Assembly: GCA_029260735.1 (NCBI GenBank)
Contig: JAJDCR010000004.1
Span: 1-58,577, forward strand
From: Planctomycetota bacterium
GTDB taxonomy: Bacteria > Planctomycetota > Uabimicrobiia > Uabimicrobiales > Uabimicrobiaceae
Direction of reading: 5' to 3'
Length of the DNA: 58,577 nt
The notes below the pieces were generated by a model. The model was not told the DNA's origin and did not search any database. It saw only the letters and a list, made by a program, of their open reading frames with translations. A program made the translations under genes and the position numbers. Numbering within the stretch: the stretch's first letter is position 1; each line of letters begins with the position of its first letter. Below, piece by piece: positions 17,386 to 25,682 of this stretch.

Positions 17386-18684
17386 ATGTATCGAGGAAAA
17401 CGTTTTATTTACAAAGCAATCTATAACTTACTTTTTCATTTAGCTTTGCCCATTTTACTCTTAATACAGATTATCGTCTGGGTCAAAGAGGGAACTCCGG
17501 CTCTTAAGCGACTGAAGAGCCGCTTGGTCTTTTACCCCGCTCTTAAAAAAAACTCTTCGGTCGTCTGGTTTCATGGAGCTTCTTTGGGAGAGGTTTTGGC
17601 CTTAATTCCTCTAATGGAAAGATTACGGGAGGATAACCCTGAGCAAATTCAAGTGCTCTCTGTTAACACAGTGAGAGGAGAGTATGTTGCTCTGAAAAAA
17701 AGCCCGGCGGATAAAGTTATTTATCTCCCCTTAGACCTTTCTTACATTGTAAAAAGGGCTTTGCGAAGGCTTCATCCTTCCATGATAATTATTCTGGAAA
17801 CGGAAATTTGGCCTCAGTTATTTTGGCAGGCAGCAGAAGAAAATATTCCGGTTGTCTTAGTTTCGGGGAGGATCTCCACGCGTTCTTTTCCTCGCTATAA
17901 ACTATTGAGAGGATTTTTTTCTAATGTTTTAGCGCGAGGACATTTTTTAATGAGAACGCAAGGAGATGCTCAGAGGTTGACTCAAATAGGGGCTCCTGTC
18001 GAAGCTGTCCATATTTGTGGAGATATTAAATATGATGGACTGAAGATGAAGCTAAGTGCGGAAGAAAAAAAACAACTAGAGCAAATTTTTTCTCCTCAAG
18101 GGCCTGTTATTGTTGCTGGAAGTACCCATGCAGGAGAAGAAAAAATTATTTTAGAGGCTTTTAAACGAATCAAAGAGATTTATCCTAAAGCTCACCTAAT
18201 CATAGCTCCTCGGCATCTTAAGCGTGCGAATGACGTCAGTAAGTTGATCGAAAATACAACTCTAACTTATGAACGAAGATCCGAAACAAAAAAAGCTAGT
18301 TCTGCTGATATTTTTCTTTTAGATAGCTATGGAGAACTTTCTTTTGTATATGAACTTGCCAGCCTTGTTTTCATTGGAGGAACTCTTGTTGAAATAGGAG
18401 GACACAATGTTATGGAACCGGCAGCTTTTGGGAAACCAGTTCTTTGCGGACCCTACTATGCTAATTTTCGCCGTCATGTTCAGTCTCTCCAAGAACAAGA
18501 CAGTATCATTATTATAGATGGGCCTGATGAGCTATTTGGTGTTTTGTTTCATCTTTTATCTCATCCAAAAGAAGCACTAGCCATGGCCCAAAGAGGGCAA
18601 GAGGTTGTTTTTAGTAACCAAGGGGCTCTGGGGAAATGTCAGGAGTTTTTATATGAAAATTTTATATCAAAAAATATAGATTAA
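17386..18684 (+). CDS. waaA: 3-deoxy-D-manno-octulosonic acid (Kdo) transferase
   Basis: 432 aa, normal length for WaaA. An N-terminal membrane-associated helix (about 12-33) precedes the GT30 hallmark 'WFHGASLGEV' with the catalytic base Glu69, 'ILETEIWPQL', 'SGRIS', 'RTQGDAQRL', and in the C-terminal half 'GSTHAGEE', 'APRHLKR' and 'GGHNVMEPAAFGKPV' (CMP-Kdo site). It adds Kdo to lipid A precursor on the cytoplasmic face of the inner membrane. It follows the ABC permease with no gap, which hints that the ABC system handles an LPS-related or other envelope molecule (inference). Confidence 0.96.
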   Translation: MYRGKRFIYKAIYNLLFHLALPILLLIQIIVWVKEGTPALKRLKSRLVFYPALKKNSSVVWFHGASLGEVLALIPLMERLREDNPEQIQVLSVNTVRGEYVALKKSPADKVIYLPLDLSYIVKRALRRLHPSMIIILETEIWPQLFWQAAEENIPVVLVSGRISTRSFPRYKLLRGFFSNVLARGHFLMRTQGDAQRLTQIGAPVEAVHICGDIKYDGLKMKLSAEEKKQLEQIFSPQGPVIVAGSTHAGEEKIILEAFKRIKEIYPKAHLIIAPRHLKRANDVSKLIENTTLTYERRSETKKASSADIFLLDSYGELSFVYELASLVFIGGTLVEIGGHNVMEPAAFGKPVLCGPYYANFRRHVQSLQEQDSIIIIDGPDELFGVLFHLLSHPKEALAMAQRGQEVVFSNQGALGKCQEFLYENFISKNID

Positions 18685-18710
18685 AAATGTATCTGATTGA
18701 AAAATTGTTA

Positions 18711-18740
18711 GTGGGTTATCAAAGATTTTTGATAACCCAC
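18711..18740. terminator. Bidirectional terminator between waaA and the response regulator
   Basis: A 13-bp perfect stem (GTGGGTTATCAAA / TTTGATAACCCAC) with a 4-nt loop. TTTT follows on the plus strand, and an A/T-rich run flanks the other side. It lies between two convergent genes, so it can serve both. Confidence 0.85.
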
Positions 18741-18742
18741 TT

Positions 18743-19171
18743 TTAGGTAAAGTGTTTTTCGTAAATGTTTAGGATATATTCTTTGGTTAATGGCTTAACT
18801 ATATAATCTTTTACACAACTAAAATCCTGGGCTTTTTTTCTATCTTGATCGGCTTGAGAAGTGGTGACCAAAATAATGACTATAGAATTTAGATCCCACT
18901 TTTCTTTCAATTCAGTATATTTTTCTAAGAATTCAAATCCTCCCATTCTCGGCATATTAATGTCGAGTAAAATAAGAGCTGGTGGAAACCGATCGGGATC
19001 TTTTTCTTTATTCTCTGCGTATTGATTAAAGAAATTATAAGCATCTTCCCCGTCTTCTTTTATAATAATATTCTGAGGCTCAACGATTTTTGTTTTAGTA
19101 ATAACACGTGAATGAATATAGTTATCATCGGGATTATCATCAATGATAAGGATAGAGTTAAGTTGTTTCAT
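18743..19171 (-). CDS. Single-domain response regulator (Rcp1-like)
   Basis: 142 aa, receiver domain only. Acidic pocket 'IIDDNPDDN', phospho-acceptor Asp70 in 'LLDINMPRMGG', Thr in 'LVTTSQ' and Lys in 'DYIVKPLT'. The insertion after the first helix and the 'NPDDN' start are typical of the Rcp1/phytochrome-type stand-alone regulators. It lies 53 bp after the CHASE histidine kinase on the same strand and is its likely partner. There is no output domain, so it acts by protein contact or in a phosphorelay. Confidence 0.92.
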   Translation of the reverse strand: MKQLNSILIIDDNPDDNYIHSRVITKTKIVEPQNIIIKEDGEDAYNFFNQYAENKEKDPDRFPPALILLDINMPRMGGFEFLEKYTELKEKWDLNSIVIILVTTSQADQDRKKAQDFSCVKDYIVKPLTKEYILNIYEKHFT

Positions 19172-19224
19172 TTTTTATTCCTCACTTGAATTTTATGAAT
19201 AAAAATTATCCTTTTTGACGAAAG

Positions 19225-21027
19225 CTATTTTTCTAATTTTGTATTTGGGATAAAAACTACGAATTGAGTTTTATTTTTCTGGCTATCAAAGGAAATTTTT
19301 CCTTGAAGGAATTCAATATGTTTTTGAACCAAATACATTCCTAAACCACTACCATAAGACTTTGAGGTATCACCTCGAAAAAACATTTCAAATATTCTTG
19401 CCTGGTGCTTAGGATCGATTCCTATTCCGTTATCTTCGATTTGGATTTGTGCTTCATTCGAATTTGATTCTATCTTTACTTTGACAAAGCGGTCATTTTC
19501 ATTTTCATCTGAATATTTAATTCCATTGGAAATCAAATTTTCCAGTATCTGTTGCAGGCGTACTTTTTGTGTAAAAAAAATCTTGTTTTGAGTGATTTCA
19601 TATTCTATTTTTACTTGATGATTACTCAACATACTACTTAAATTCTTTGTGCAATTCTCAATAACTTCTTTCCAATCTATTTCTTCGGATTTTCCATTCA
19701 GATGGTCCGACCGACAAAGATTCAGTAAGCTATTGACTAAACTAATTAAGCTGAGTGTTTGGTTTTCAATCATTGCAAAATAAGAAACGGCACTTTCTAA
19801 ATCGTCTTCTTTAAGATCATCTTTGGCTAAATAAATATACCCTTGGATGGTCTTTAAAGGTGCCACTAAATCATGAGAAGTTCGATAGTTAAACTGGGTA
19901 AGCTCTTCATTCGCTTGCGAGAGTTTCTCTTGTTTCTCTCTCAACTCACGATTGAGAGAATCGGCATAGTTCACAGCCTGCTGGTTTGCTTTTGATAAAA
20001 GAATAAATAAGGTAAGAAGAAGTAAATCAATAGTCAATCCACTAATTAAAATGGTTAAAGGCTGGTTATTACTGACAGCGTTTCGAAAAGATAGGTTGCT
20101 GCGAATATCAAATTTCCAATTACGTCCATACATATGAATATTTATACTTTGCTGGAAAAGAGGATTAGGATCATAGTTTTCCTGCCTAGGCTTATATTTA
20201 TCGTAGAGTTTTTCTTCTTTGTCACTTATACGAATATCAACGTACTGAGTATTCTTAGTTAAAACACCTTTTATTAATTTATTGAAAACAAAAGGAGCAG
20301 AAACTATACCCCATATGTTTTTTTGTCGCTCTTCTACAGTTAAGTTTGAATCTCCTCGATAAAAAGGGACAAAAAATAAAAAACCAGGTGTTTGTTTTTC
20401 GTCTTGAACTAAAACTATCGGAGCAGTAATTTGAGCTTTGCCTGTATCTCTGGCTTTTTTTGCCGCAGTATATCTATTTTCTTCATGAGCTAGATCTAAC
20501 CCTATAGCTTTTACATTGTCTTTTAAAGGTTCAATATAAGTAACAACGAGACAATCAGGGTTTTTATGTTGAGGATAGACTTTAAAATAAGGACGTTCTT
20601 TTTTTTGCTCATCGATAAAAGCAGGTACTTGTCCAGGCTTAAGAACATAGACGACTCCAATGCCATTTACTCCAGGATATTTTTTTTCTATGCTGATGGT
20701 CTTTCCGTAGTCGGCCCACTCTCGGAAACTTATCTCACGGTTTACTGTGCGTAAAAATCCTGCCCCTGCCCATAGAGCGTTCTCATATTTTTCCATTCTT
20801 TCCAAGATGAGGTTTTTAACTTGAGCGGTTGCCCTCGCAAAGCGTATTTCTGATTTTTCCTCGACCTGTTTTTTGGAAAAATACCAGGCACTCAAAGTTA
20901 ATAAGAGAGATAGAAGAATGACACACCAGTGAAAAATATTAATAGCACCGGCTTTTTCCAAACGAGCACGCTCTTCTTTATTTTGGAGAGTCTCGTTTTC
21001 TAAATCTAATGTTTTACCTGTGCCCAC
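19225..21027 (-). CDS. CHASE-domain sensor histidine kinase
   Basis: 600 aa. A membrane helix near 30-50, then a periplasmic CHASE domain (about 75-310; 'YPGVNGIGVVYVL', 'VVTYIEPL', 'GLDLAHEENR'), a second helix near 325-345, a coiled coil, a HisKA domain with the phospho-His in 'YRTSHDLVAPLKT', and an HATPase_c domain ('NLISNGIKYSDE', 'DNGIGIDP', 'SYGSGLGMYLV'). CHASE domains sense small extracellular ligands. The start codon is GTG with GGGGAAAG just upstream. The gene is 33 bp from the K+ channel gene and is followed by its probable response regulator. Confidence 0.94.
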   Translation of the reverse strand: MGTGKTLDLENETLQNKEERARLEKAGAINIFHWCVILLSLLLTLSAWYFSKKQVEEKSEIRFARATAQVKNLILERMEKYENALWAGAGFLRTVNREISFREWADYGKTISIEKKYPGVNGIGVVYVLKPGQVPAFIDEQKKERPYFKVYPQHKNPDCLVVTYIEPLKDNVKAIGLDLAHEENRYTAAKKARDTGKAQITAPIVLVQDEKQTPGFLFFVPFYRGDSNLTVEERQKNIWGIVSAPFVFNKLIKGVLTKNTQYVDIRISDKEEKLYDKYKPRQENYDPNPLFQQSINIHMYGRNWKFDIRSNLSFRNAVSNNQPLTILISGLTIDLLLLTLFILLSKANQQAVNYADSLNRELREKQEKLSQANEELTQFNYRTSHDLVAPLKTIQGYIYLAKDDLKEDDLESAVSYFAMIENQTLSLISLVNSLLNLCRSDHLNGKSEEIDWKEVIENCTKNLSSMLSNHQVKIEYEITQNKIFFTQKVRLQQILENLISNGIKYSDENENDRFVKVKIESNSNEAQIQIEDNGIGIDPKHQARIFEMFFRGDTSKSYGSGLGMYLVQKHIEFLQGKISFDSQKNKTQFVVFIPNTKLEK

Positions 21028-21059
21028 TGTCTTTCCCCAACTTTATTCACTCTCAACCA

Positions 21060-22127
21060 TTACTTTTCTCTTGATTCTTCTGTCATTGCAGGAAGTTCAT
21101 CAAGTTGCTCTTTGTTTCCTGCTGCAATCAAAATATCCCCTTTTTGGATGAGAGTGTCAGCAGGAGGGTTGAAGATAAAATCGCTGTTTTTACGAATTCC
21201 AATGATCATAACACCTGTTTCATTACGAATTTTAGATTCTAGAAGCATTTTGCCAGCAATTTTAGAGTTTGGCTTTACAACAATTTCTTCTATTCTGTAA
21301 CCTGTGCGCTCTTTAGGGGTGATGATGTCCATAAATTCCACAATATTGGGATGCATAGCTGCCATAGCCATTTTTTGTCCTCCGATTAAGTCAGGAGATA
21401 TGACTCTGTCTGCTCCTGCCTGAATCATTTTTTTTTCCGAGGAAATAGCAGCGACCCTAACAACAACAAACACTTTCGGATTAATTCCTTTAGAGCAAAG
21501 TGTAATGAAAACATTACTCGCATCTGAGCTAATGGCCGCCACTATTACTTTGGCTCTTTCTATCCCTGCTTGTAAAAGAACTTCTTCGTCGGTAGCATCC
21601 CCTTGAATGCAAATAAAACCATCGTTACCTGCTCGCTGAGCTGCATCGGGTTGTCCTTCAATCACTACAATGGGAATGTCGTTTAAGAGAAATTGTTTAC
21701 AAACTTGTATTCCCACTCTCCCATAGCCACAAACGATGTAGTGATTTGATATTTCTTGTAGGCTTTTAACCATTTTTCGTTTCCCTAAAACGCCTCGAAT
21801 TTGCCCTTCGACTAAAAACTGAGTCAGACTTCCCAGAGTGTAGCCCATTGTCCCCACTCCTAAAATGATAAGCACACTCGTAAATATACGACCATTATGA
21901 GACAAGGGCTGGACTTCGCTATAACCAATTGTTGTAATAGTAATTAATGTCATATAGAAGGAGTCGAGTATTTCCCATCCTTCGAGAAGATGGTAGCCTA
22001 GTGTACCAAAAACAACAATAAGCATTAGTAGGAGTAAAGCTCTGTAAATTTTTAGGGCGGAATACTCTTCATAAATGCTTGTTCGAGCAAGGCTAACCCA
22101 ATCAGTTTTTTGTGATGTTAAGTGCAT
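21060..22127 (-). CDS. Two-helix potassium channel with TrkA-N and TrkA-C domains
   Basis: 355 aa. Two membrane helices (about 28-50 and 80-105) flank a pore loop with filter 'TTIGYSE', a variant of TVGYGD in which the last Gly and Asp are replaced. A TrkA-N (RCK) domain follows from about 130, with the nucleotide-binding 'VCGYGRVGIQV', then a TrkA-C domain from about 270. In MthK/Kch-like channels these domains gate the pore by ligand or ions. The gene heads a three-gene minus-strand group with the CHASE kinase and receiver, so the channel and sensor may respond to the same stress. Confidence 0.92.
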   Translation of the reverse strand: MHLTSQKTDWVSLARTSIYEEYSALKIYRALLLLMLIVVFGTLGYHLLEGWEILDSFYMTLITITTIGYSEVQPLSHNGRIFTSVLIILGVGTMGYTLGSLTQFLVEGQIRGVLGKRKMVKSLQEISNHYIVCGYGRVGIQVCKQFLLNDIPIVVIEGQPDAAQRAGNDGFICIQGDATDEEVLLQAGIERAKVIVAAISSDASNVFITLCSKGINPKVFVVVRVAAISSEKKMIQAGADRVISPDLIGGQKMAMAAMHPNIVEFMDIITPKERTGYRIEEIVVKPNSKIAGKMLLESKIRNETGVMIIGIRKNSDFIFNPPADTLIQKGDILIAAGNKEQLDELPAMTEESREK

Positions 22128-22333
22128 AGATTTACATGTTTTCTTGGGGGAAGCTCTTAATGTAAATGAGGCTAATGGTTATATAATATCGTTGTGGAAT
22201 TAATTTTATCCTATTCTTTTGGTTCGGTCAAGAAGAGAATAATTCTCTTATTTTTGCAAGAAGCCTATCTTTATTAGGGAAAATAGTTTTTGCAAGCAAT
22301 TATTTTTTCTATTCAAAGATGGAGAAAATTTTG

Positions 22334-22339
22334 TATAAT
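22334..22339 (+). promoter_or_regulatory. Possible -10 box of the fumarase gene
   Basis: TATAAT at 22334-22339, about 47 bp before the fumarase ATG; no convincing -35 box is seen at the right distance. Weak call. The rest of the 258-bp divergent gap shows no gene. Confidence 0.3.
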
Positions 22340-22385
22340 CTCGGGAGGTGGTTTTCTTGAAAAGCAAATTTTAAAAGGAATAGCT

Positions 22386-23780
22386 ATGGAATATAGAATT
22401 GAAAAAGATACTATGGGAGAAATGAAAGTTCCCGCAGATAAATTGTGGGCTGCGCAAACTCAAAGAAGTCTAGAAAATTTTGCGATTGGCGAGGAAAAAA
22501 TGCCTCGTGAGCTAATCGTAGCTTTTGCTATCTTGAAAAAATCTTTGGCCATTGTAAATCATAAACTAGGCAAACTAGATGAAGACAAAAAAAATGCGAT
22601 TGTAGCAGCTTGTGATGAGGTAATTTCCGGTCAACACACAGACGAGTTCCCTTTGTCTGTTTGGCAAACAGGAAGTGGGACTCAATCAAACATGAACATG
22701 AACGAAGTAATTGCTCACCGAGCAATGCAAATCAAAGGGGATGATTTTACCCAGGAAAAAACAGTTCACCCAAATGATCATGTAAACATGTCACAAAGTT
22801 CAAACGATACTTTTCCAACAGCTATGCATATTGCCGCTGTTCAAGCGATTGAAAGTCGTCTTATTCCAGCCTTGAAGGGATTTCATAGCACTCTAAAGCA
22901 AAAGTCAGAAGCTTTTCAAAGTATTGTGAAAATTGGTCGAACCCATCTTCAAGATGCTACTCCCCTAACTTTAGGGCAAGAGTTTAGTGGCTATGTTGCT
23001 ATGTTAGAAACTAATCTTAAGCAAGTTGAGGGTAGTATTGGTTATATCCGAGAATTAGCGATCGGGGGGACAGCCGTAGGAACGGGACTTAATGCTCACC
23101 CTCAACTCAGCGAAATGGTAGCAGAGGTCATTACTCAAGAAACTGGCACCCAGTTTGTTTCTGCTCCCAATAAATTCCAAGCTTTGACGAGCCACGATGC
23201 TATTTGCTGCGTGAGTGGAGCTTTGAAGTCCTTGGCTGCAAATCTAATGAAAATAGCCAATGATATCCGTTGGCTGGCAAGTGGTCCTCGCTGTGGGATT
23301 GGTGAAATTAAGATACCCGAAAATGAACCTGGTAGCTCCATTATGCCAGGAAAAGTAAATCCCACCCAAGCAGAAGCTATGACCATGATCGCTTGTCAAG
23401 TTTTTGGAAATGATGCGACCATCGGATTTGCTGCGAGCCAAGGAAACTTTGAACTCAATGTTTTTAAGCCTGTGATTATTTATAATCTACTTCAGTCGAT
23501 TCGTTTACTTAGCGACACAATGGTTTCTTTTAATGAACGTTGTGCCCAAGGCATAGAGCCTGTTCAAGATAAAATCAATCACAATCTACACAATTCGCTC
23601 ATGTTAGTGACAGCACTAAATCCATATATTGGTTATGAGAATGCGGCAAAGATAGCGAAAACAGCTTACCAAAATAAATCGACCCTTAAAGAAACAGCAG
23701 TTTCTTTAGGTTTTTTGAGTGCGGAAGATTTTGATAAATATGTAAAACCTGAGGAAATGACTGCGCCTAAAAGTTCTTAA
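22386..23780 (+). CDS. fumC: Class II fumarate hydratase
   Basis: 464 aa from ATG 22386 (MEYRIEKD), preceded by AAGGAAT; an earlier in-frame ATG at 22290 would add 32 unrelated residues. Signature '[15 protein letters not shown]' of the fumarase/aspartase superfamily, plus '[14 protein letters not shown]' and '[16 protein letters not shown]' containing substrate-binding and catalytic residues. It interconverts fumarate and malate in the citric acid cycle, in the cytoplasm, without an Fe-S cluster. The length and motifs are those of FumC rather than aspartase or argininosuccinate lyase. Confidence 0.96.
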   Translation: MEYRIEKDTMGEMKVPADKLWAAQTQRSLENFAIGEEKMPRELIVAFAILKKSLAIVNHKLGKLDEDKKNAIVAACDEVISGQHTDEFPLSVWQTGSGTQSNMNMNEVIAHRAMQIKGDDFTQEKTVHPNDHVNMSQSSNDTFPTAMHIAAVQAIESRLIPALKGFHSTLKQKSEAFQSIVKIGRTHLQDATPLTLGQEFSGYVAMLETNLKQVEGSIGYIRELAIGGTAVGTGLNAHPQLSEMVAEVITQETGTQFVSAPNKFQALTSHDAICCVSGALKSLAANLMKIANDIRWLASGPRCGIGEIKIPENEPGSSIMPGKVNPTQAEAMTMIACQVFGNDATIGFAASQGNFELNVFKPVIIYNLLQSIRLLSDTMVSFNERCAQGIEPVQDKINHNLHNSLMLVTALNPYIGYENAAKIAKTAYQNKSTLKETAVSLGFLSAEDFDKYVKPEEMTAPKSS

Positions 23781-23800
23781 TCCATTAGTATGCTAATCTT

Positions 23801-23831
23801 TATAGCGCAGTCTTACAATGGTTGTGCTATA
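23801..23831 (+). terminator. Possible terminator after fumC
   Basis: TATAGCGCA (from 23801) pairs with TGTGCTATA (to 23831) with one mismatch, followed by AAAATTATTTT. Weak U-tract. Confidence 0.35.
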
Positions 23832-23944
23832 AAATTATTTTCCATCGTGCTTTCATTGTAAGCATTTGAGAAGAAAAAAAGCAATTTTCAAAATTTGCTG
23901 TTGCAATTTTTCCTACGGATGATTTAAAATAAGAATAAGGGAGT

Positions 23945-24017
23945 TCCAATGAAGAAACCTTTCTTTACAATTTTTTTCATTGGAATTCTCAGGCTTTCGG
24001 AAAGAATATTGTTTTAG
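23945..24017 (+). other. Hairpin overlapping a possible 22-codon leader reading frame
   Basis: AAGGGAG followed 5 nt later by ATG (23949) opens a 22-codon frame starting MKKPFFTIFF and ending at TAG 24015-24017. Its first codons pair with downstream bases: TTCCAATGAA (23945-23954) against TTCATTGGAA (23976-23985), extended by A/T pairs. It precedes the Fe-S carrier gene by about 90 bp. It could be a leader peptide or chance. The remainder of the 325-bp gap (23781-24105) holds nothing else I recognise. Confidence 0.3.
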
Positions 24018-24105
24018 AGCAGGTTTTTAGAACTTTCTCGCTCTTTCTCACCAAAGTGGTTGGGGGTTTTTTCCAAACACATCTTTTATGGTTGAGGAGT
24101 TTTTT

Positions 24106-24438
24106 ATGATAAGTATTATTGATATAACAGAAAACGCTGCCAAGGAAATAAAAAAAATACGTGGTGCAGAAAATCGACCAGAAGGAGAAAACCTTCGAGT
24201 TTCTATCGTTGGTGGTGGTTGCTCAGGTTTTTCTTATCACTTAGAATTTGGATCGAAAAAAGAAGGGGATATGATAGTCTCCGCTCACGACGTAGAATTA
24301 CTCGTCGATTCGAAATCGGCACTTTTCCTAAGTGGCACCCAACTAGACTTCACAAGTGGTCTAAATGGAAAAGGATTTGAATTTTCCAATCCAAACGCTA
24401 CCCGCACCTGCGGCTGTGGCTCTTCTTTCGCTGTTTAG
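24106..24438 (+). CDS. A-type iron-sulfur carrier protein (IscA/ErpA/HesB family)
   Basis: 110 aa from ATG 24106, which has GAGGAG 6 nt upstream; an earlier ATG at 24088 lacks this. The three conserved cysteines are present: one in 'GGGCSGFSY' and two in 'RTCGCGSSF' near the C-terminus, in the FSNPNA-TCGCG context typical of ErpA/IscA. The family delivers Fe-S clusters to target enzymes. No isc/suf genes are adjacent; it stands alone with its own terminator. Which subfamily (IscA, ErpA or SufA) cannot be settled from this. Confidence 0.93.
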   Translation: MISIIDITENAAKEIKKIRGAENRPEGENLRVSIVGGGCSGFSYHLEFGSKKEGDMIVSAHDVELLVDSKSALFLSGTQLDFTSGLNGKGFEFSNPNATRTCGCGSSFAV

Positions 24439-24469
24439 CGGGATTGGTTTCAAGGAAACAATCATTTTG

Positions 24470-24506
24470 CGGCAAGGACTATGAAAAATCCTTGCCGTTT
24501 TTTTTT
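24470..24506 (+). terminator. Rho-independent terminator of the Fe-S carrier gene
   Basis: A 9-bp perfect stem (CGGCAAGGA 24470-24478 / TCCTTGCCG 24489-24497) followed by about nine T residues. A classical intrinsic terminator. Confidence 0.92.
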
Positions 24507-24572
24507 GCCTTTTGCCTTTTGCCTTTTGCCTTTTGCCTTTTGCCTTTTGCCTTTTGCCTTTTGCCTTTTGCC
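24503..24572. repeat. Ten-copy TTTTGCC heptamer tandem repeat
   Basis: Ten perfect, uninterrupted copies of TTTTGCC (GGCAAAA on the other strand), beginning in the U-tract of the preceding terminator. It is intergenic between two convergent genes and ends 19 bp before the stop codon of the LamG gene. The length (7, not a multiple of 3) means copy-number changes would shift any frame, but no gene crosses it. It may have grown by slippage from the terminator tail. Confidence 0.95.
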
Positions 24573-24590
24573 AAAAGGCCAAAATGGGCA

Positions 24591-25370
24591 CTACCTGCCT
24601 TTTTTCAGAGAGAAAAAACAAGCGGCTCCTAGTAAAAGCAATAAAGACTGAGGTTCGGGTACGGCTCCTACTCCCACATTAAAGTTTTGTGCTATTTGGC
24701 CAGAAGACAAGGCTGTATGATAAACTGCGATTTCATCTACATTAATATTGGCAAATCGTTGATTTCCTCCACGGGAGGCAAAAAACATTCCATTATTTCC
24801 TTTGTCTTGGATTGACTGAGTAAAGGCTGTGCTAGAAATCTCCAGTCCATTGTGAAAGATTTTTGCTTCTGCTCCTGTCATTTGCAAGACAATTTGTTGG
24901 TATTCCCCCAAGTTCAAAGCAAGATTTCCCACCAAAATATTATTGATGAAAAAGTTGGGAGTTAGAAGGGTTCCTTCTAGAGCAAAAGTGCTTACTCCCG
25001 TTCCATACTCCATAATATGACGTCCTGTTTGGCTAGCATTTGGCTTTATCCAAAACTCTACTGTTATGACATTTCTATTGGCAAATAGACTGCGCCCCAA
25101 GGTACCACTGGTTGCGAAAGATCCTCCGTTAAAGGAGGCTGCACTATCTCCCGAAACTGCGCCCTCTTGCCCTAGAGAAAAAGTTCCAGAGTAGCTTGCA
25201 TTTTCCGACCCGGCAAGTTCTGTTGATGCACTTGAGCCACTTAAGTCACCAAGCTTCCAATAAGCAACAGGATTATTCGACAAGACTTGGTCAGTGTAAG
25301 AAAGAGCTTGCCCCTGTGCCATGAAAAAAAAGATTCCTATTAAAAAACCGATATAGAGCTTTCTTCTCAT
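24591..25370 (-). CDS. Secreted LamG-type protein with PEP-CTERM sorting tail
   Basis: 259 aa. Signal peptide (about 1-24), then a concanavalin/LamG-like jelly roll ('VAYWKLGDLSGS', 'VITVEFWIKPNA', 'GNLALNLGEYQQIVLQM', 'IFHNGLEISS', 'VDEIAVYHTALSSGQIAQNF'). The C-terminus is a PEP-CTERM tail: 'VPEPQS', a hydrophobic segment, then a short basic end (KKGR). PEP-CTERM proteins are processed by an exosortase and usually occur in bacteria that make exopolysaccharide. The binding target of the LamG fold is unknown. RBS GGAAGG is 6 nt before the ATG. Confidence 0.9.
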   Translation of the reverse strand: MRRKLYIGFLIGIFFFMAQGQALSYTDQVLSNNPVAYWKLGDLSGSSASTELAGSENASYSGTFSLGQEGAVSGDSAASFNGGSFATSGTLGRSLFANRNVITVEFWIKPNASQTGRHIMEYGTGVSTFALEGTLLTPNFFINNILVGNLALNLGEYQQIVLQMTGAEAKIFHNGLEISSTAFTQSIQDKGNNGMFFASRGGNQRFANINVDEIAVYHTALSSGQIAQNFNVGVGAVPEPQSLLLLLGAACFFSLKKGR

Positions 25371-25397
25371 AATATGCCTTCCTAATTTTTTTTTGAG

Positions 25398-25449
25398 ACT
25401 ATATCAAAACTCTCTTCTGAAATCCAAAGCGGAGAGATTTTGATATAGT
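25398..25449. other. Stem-loop upstream of the LamG gene
   Basis: ACTATATCAAAACTCTC (25398-25414) and GAGAGATTTTGATATAGT (25432-25449) pair over about 17 bp with one bulge. It sits 28 bp before the minus-strand LamG start, probably in its 5' leader, and could be an operator or an mRNA element. The rest of 25371-25682 contains only the promoter listed next. Confidence 0.5.
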
Positions 25450-25604
25450 TTATGCTCTTTTTAATGAACATTCCTTATGACTTTTCTTATATCTTTAAGA
25501 TAACAATTTTTTACACAGTTAGCAAATTTTTAAAAAAAAAGACATCAAAATAGTAGGCAATCAAAGGATTGGCACGCTAGTCTTTAAAAGAAACAGTTTC
25601 CTCT

Positions 25605-25632
25605 TTTACAGTTGTTTAAGAAGTGGTATAAT
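25605..25632 (+). promoter_or_regulatory. Predicted promoter of the Ser/Thr kinase gene
   Basis: TTTACA (25605-25610), a 16-bp spacer and TATAAT (25627-25632), about 50 bp before the TTG start. Confidence 0.6.
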
Positions 25633-25682
25633 CCTTAGATAAAACTATTGATGCCAACAAAGAAATCGAAAGGGAATGAAAG

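Noticed and set aside
22290..22385. Longer fumarase start at 22290
   Set aside because: The extra 32 residues do not match FumC, and ATG 22386 has an RBS and a typical FumC N-terminus.
24503..24572. CRISPR-like array
   Set aside because: The unit is 7 bp with no spacers and there are no cas genes. It is a microsatellite.
24361..24621. Minus-strand frame with a repeated Lys-Gly/Arg-Gln pattern over the heptamers
   Set aside because: It is only the GGCAAAA heptamer read in frame and overlaps the Fe-S carrier and LamG genes. It is not a protein.
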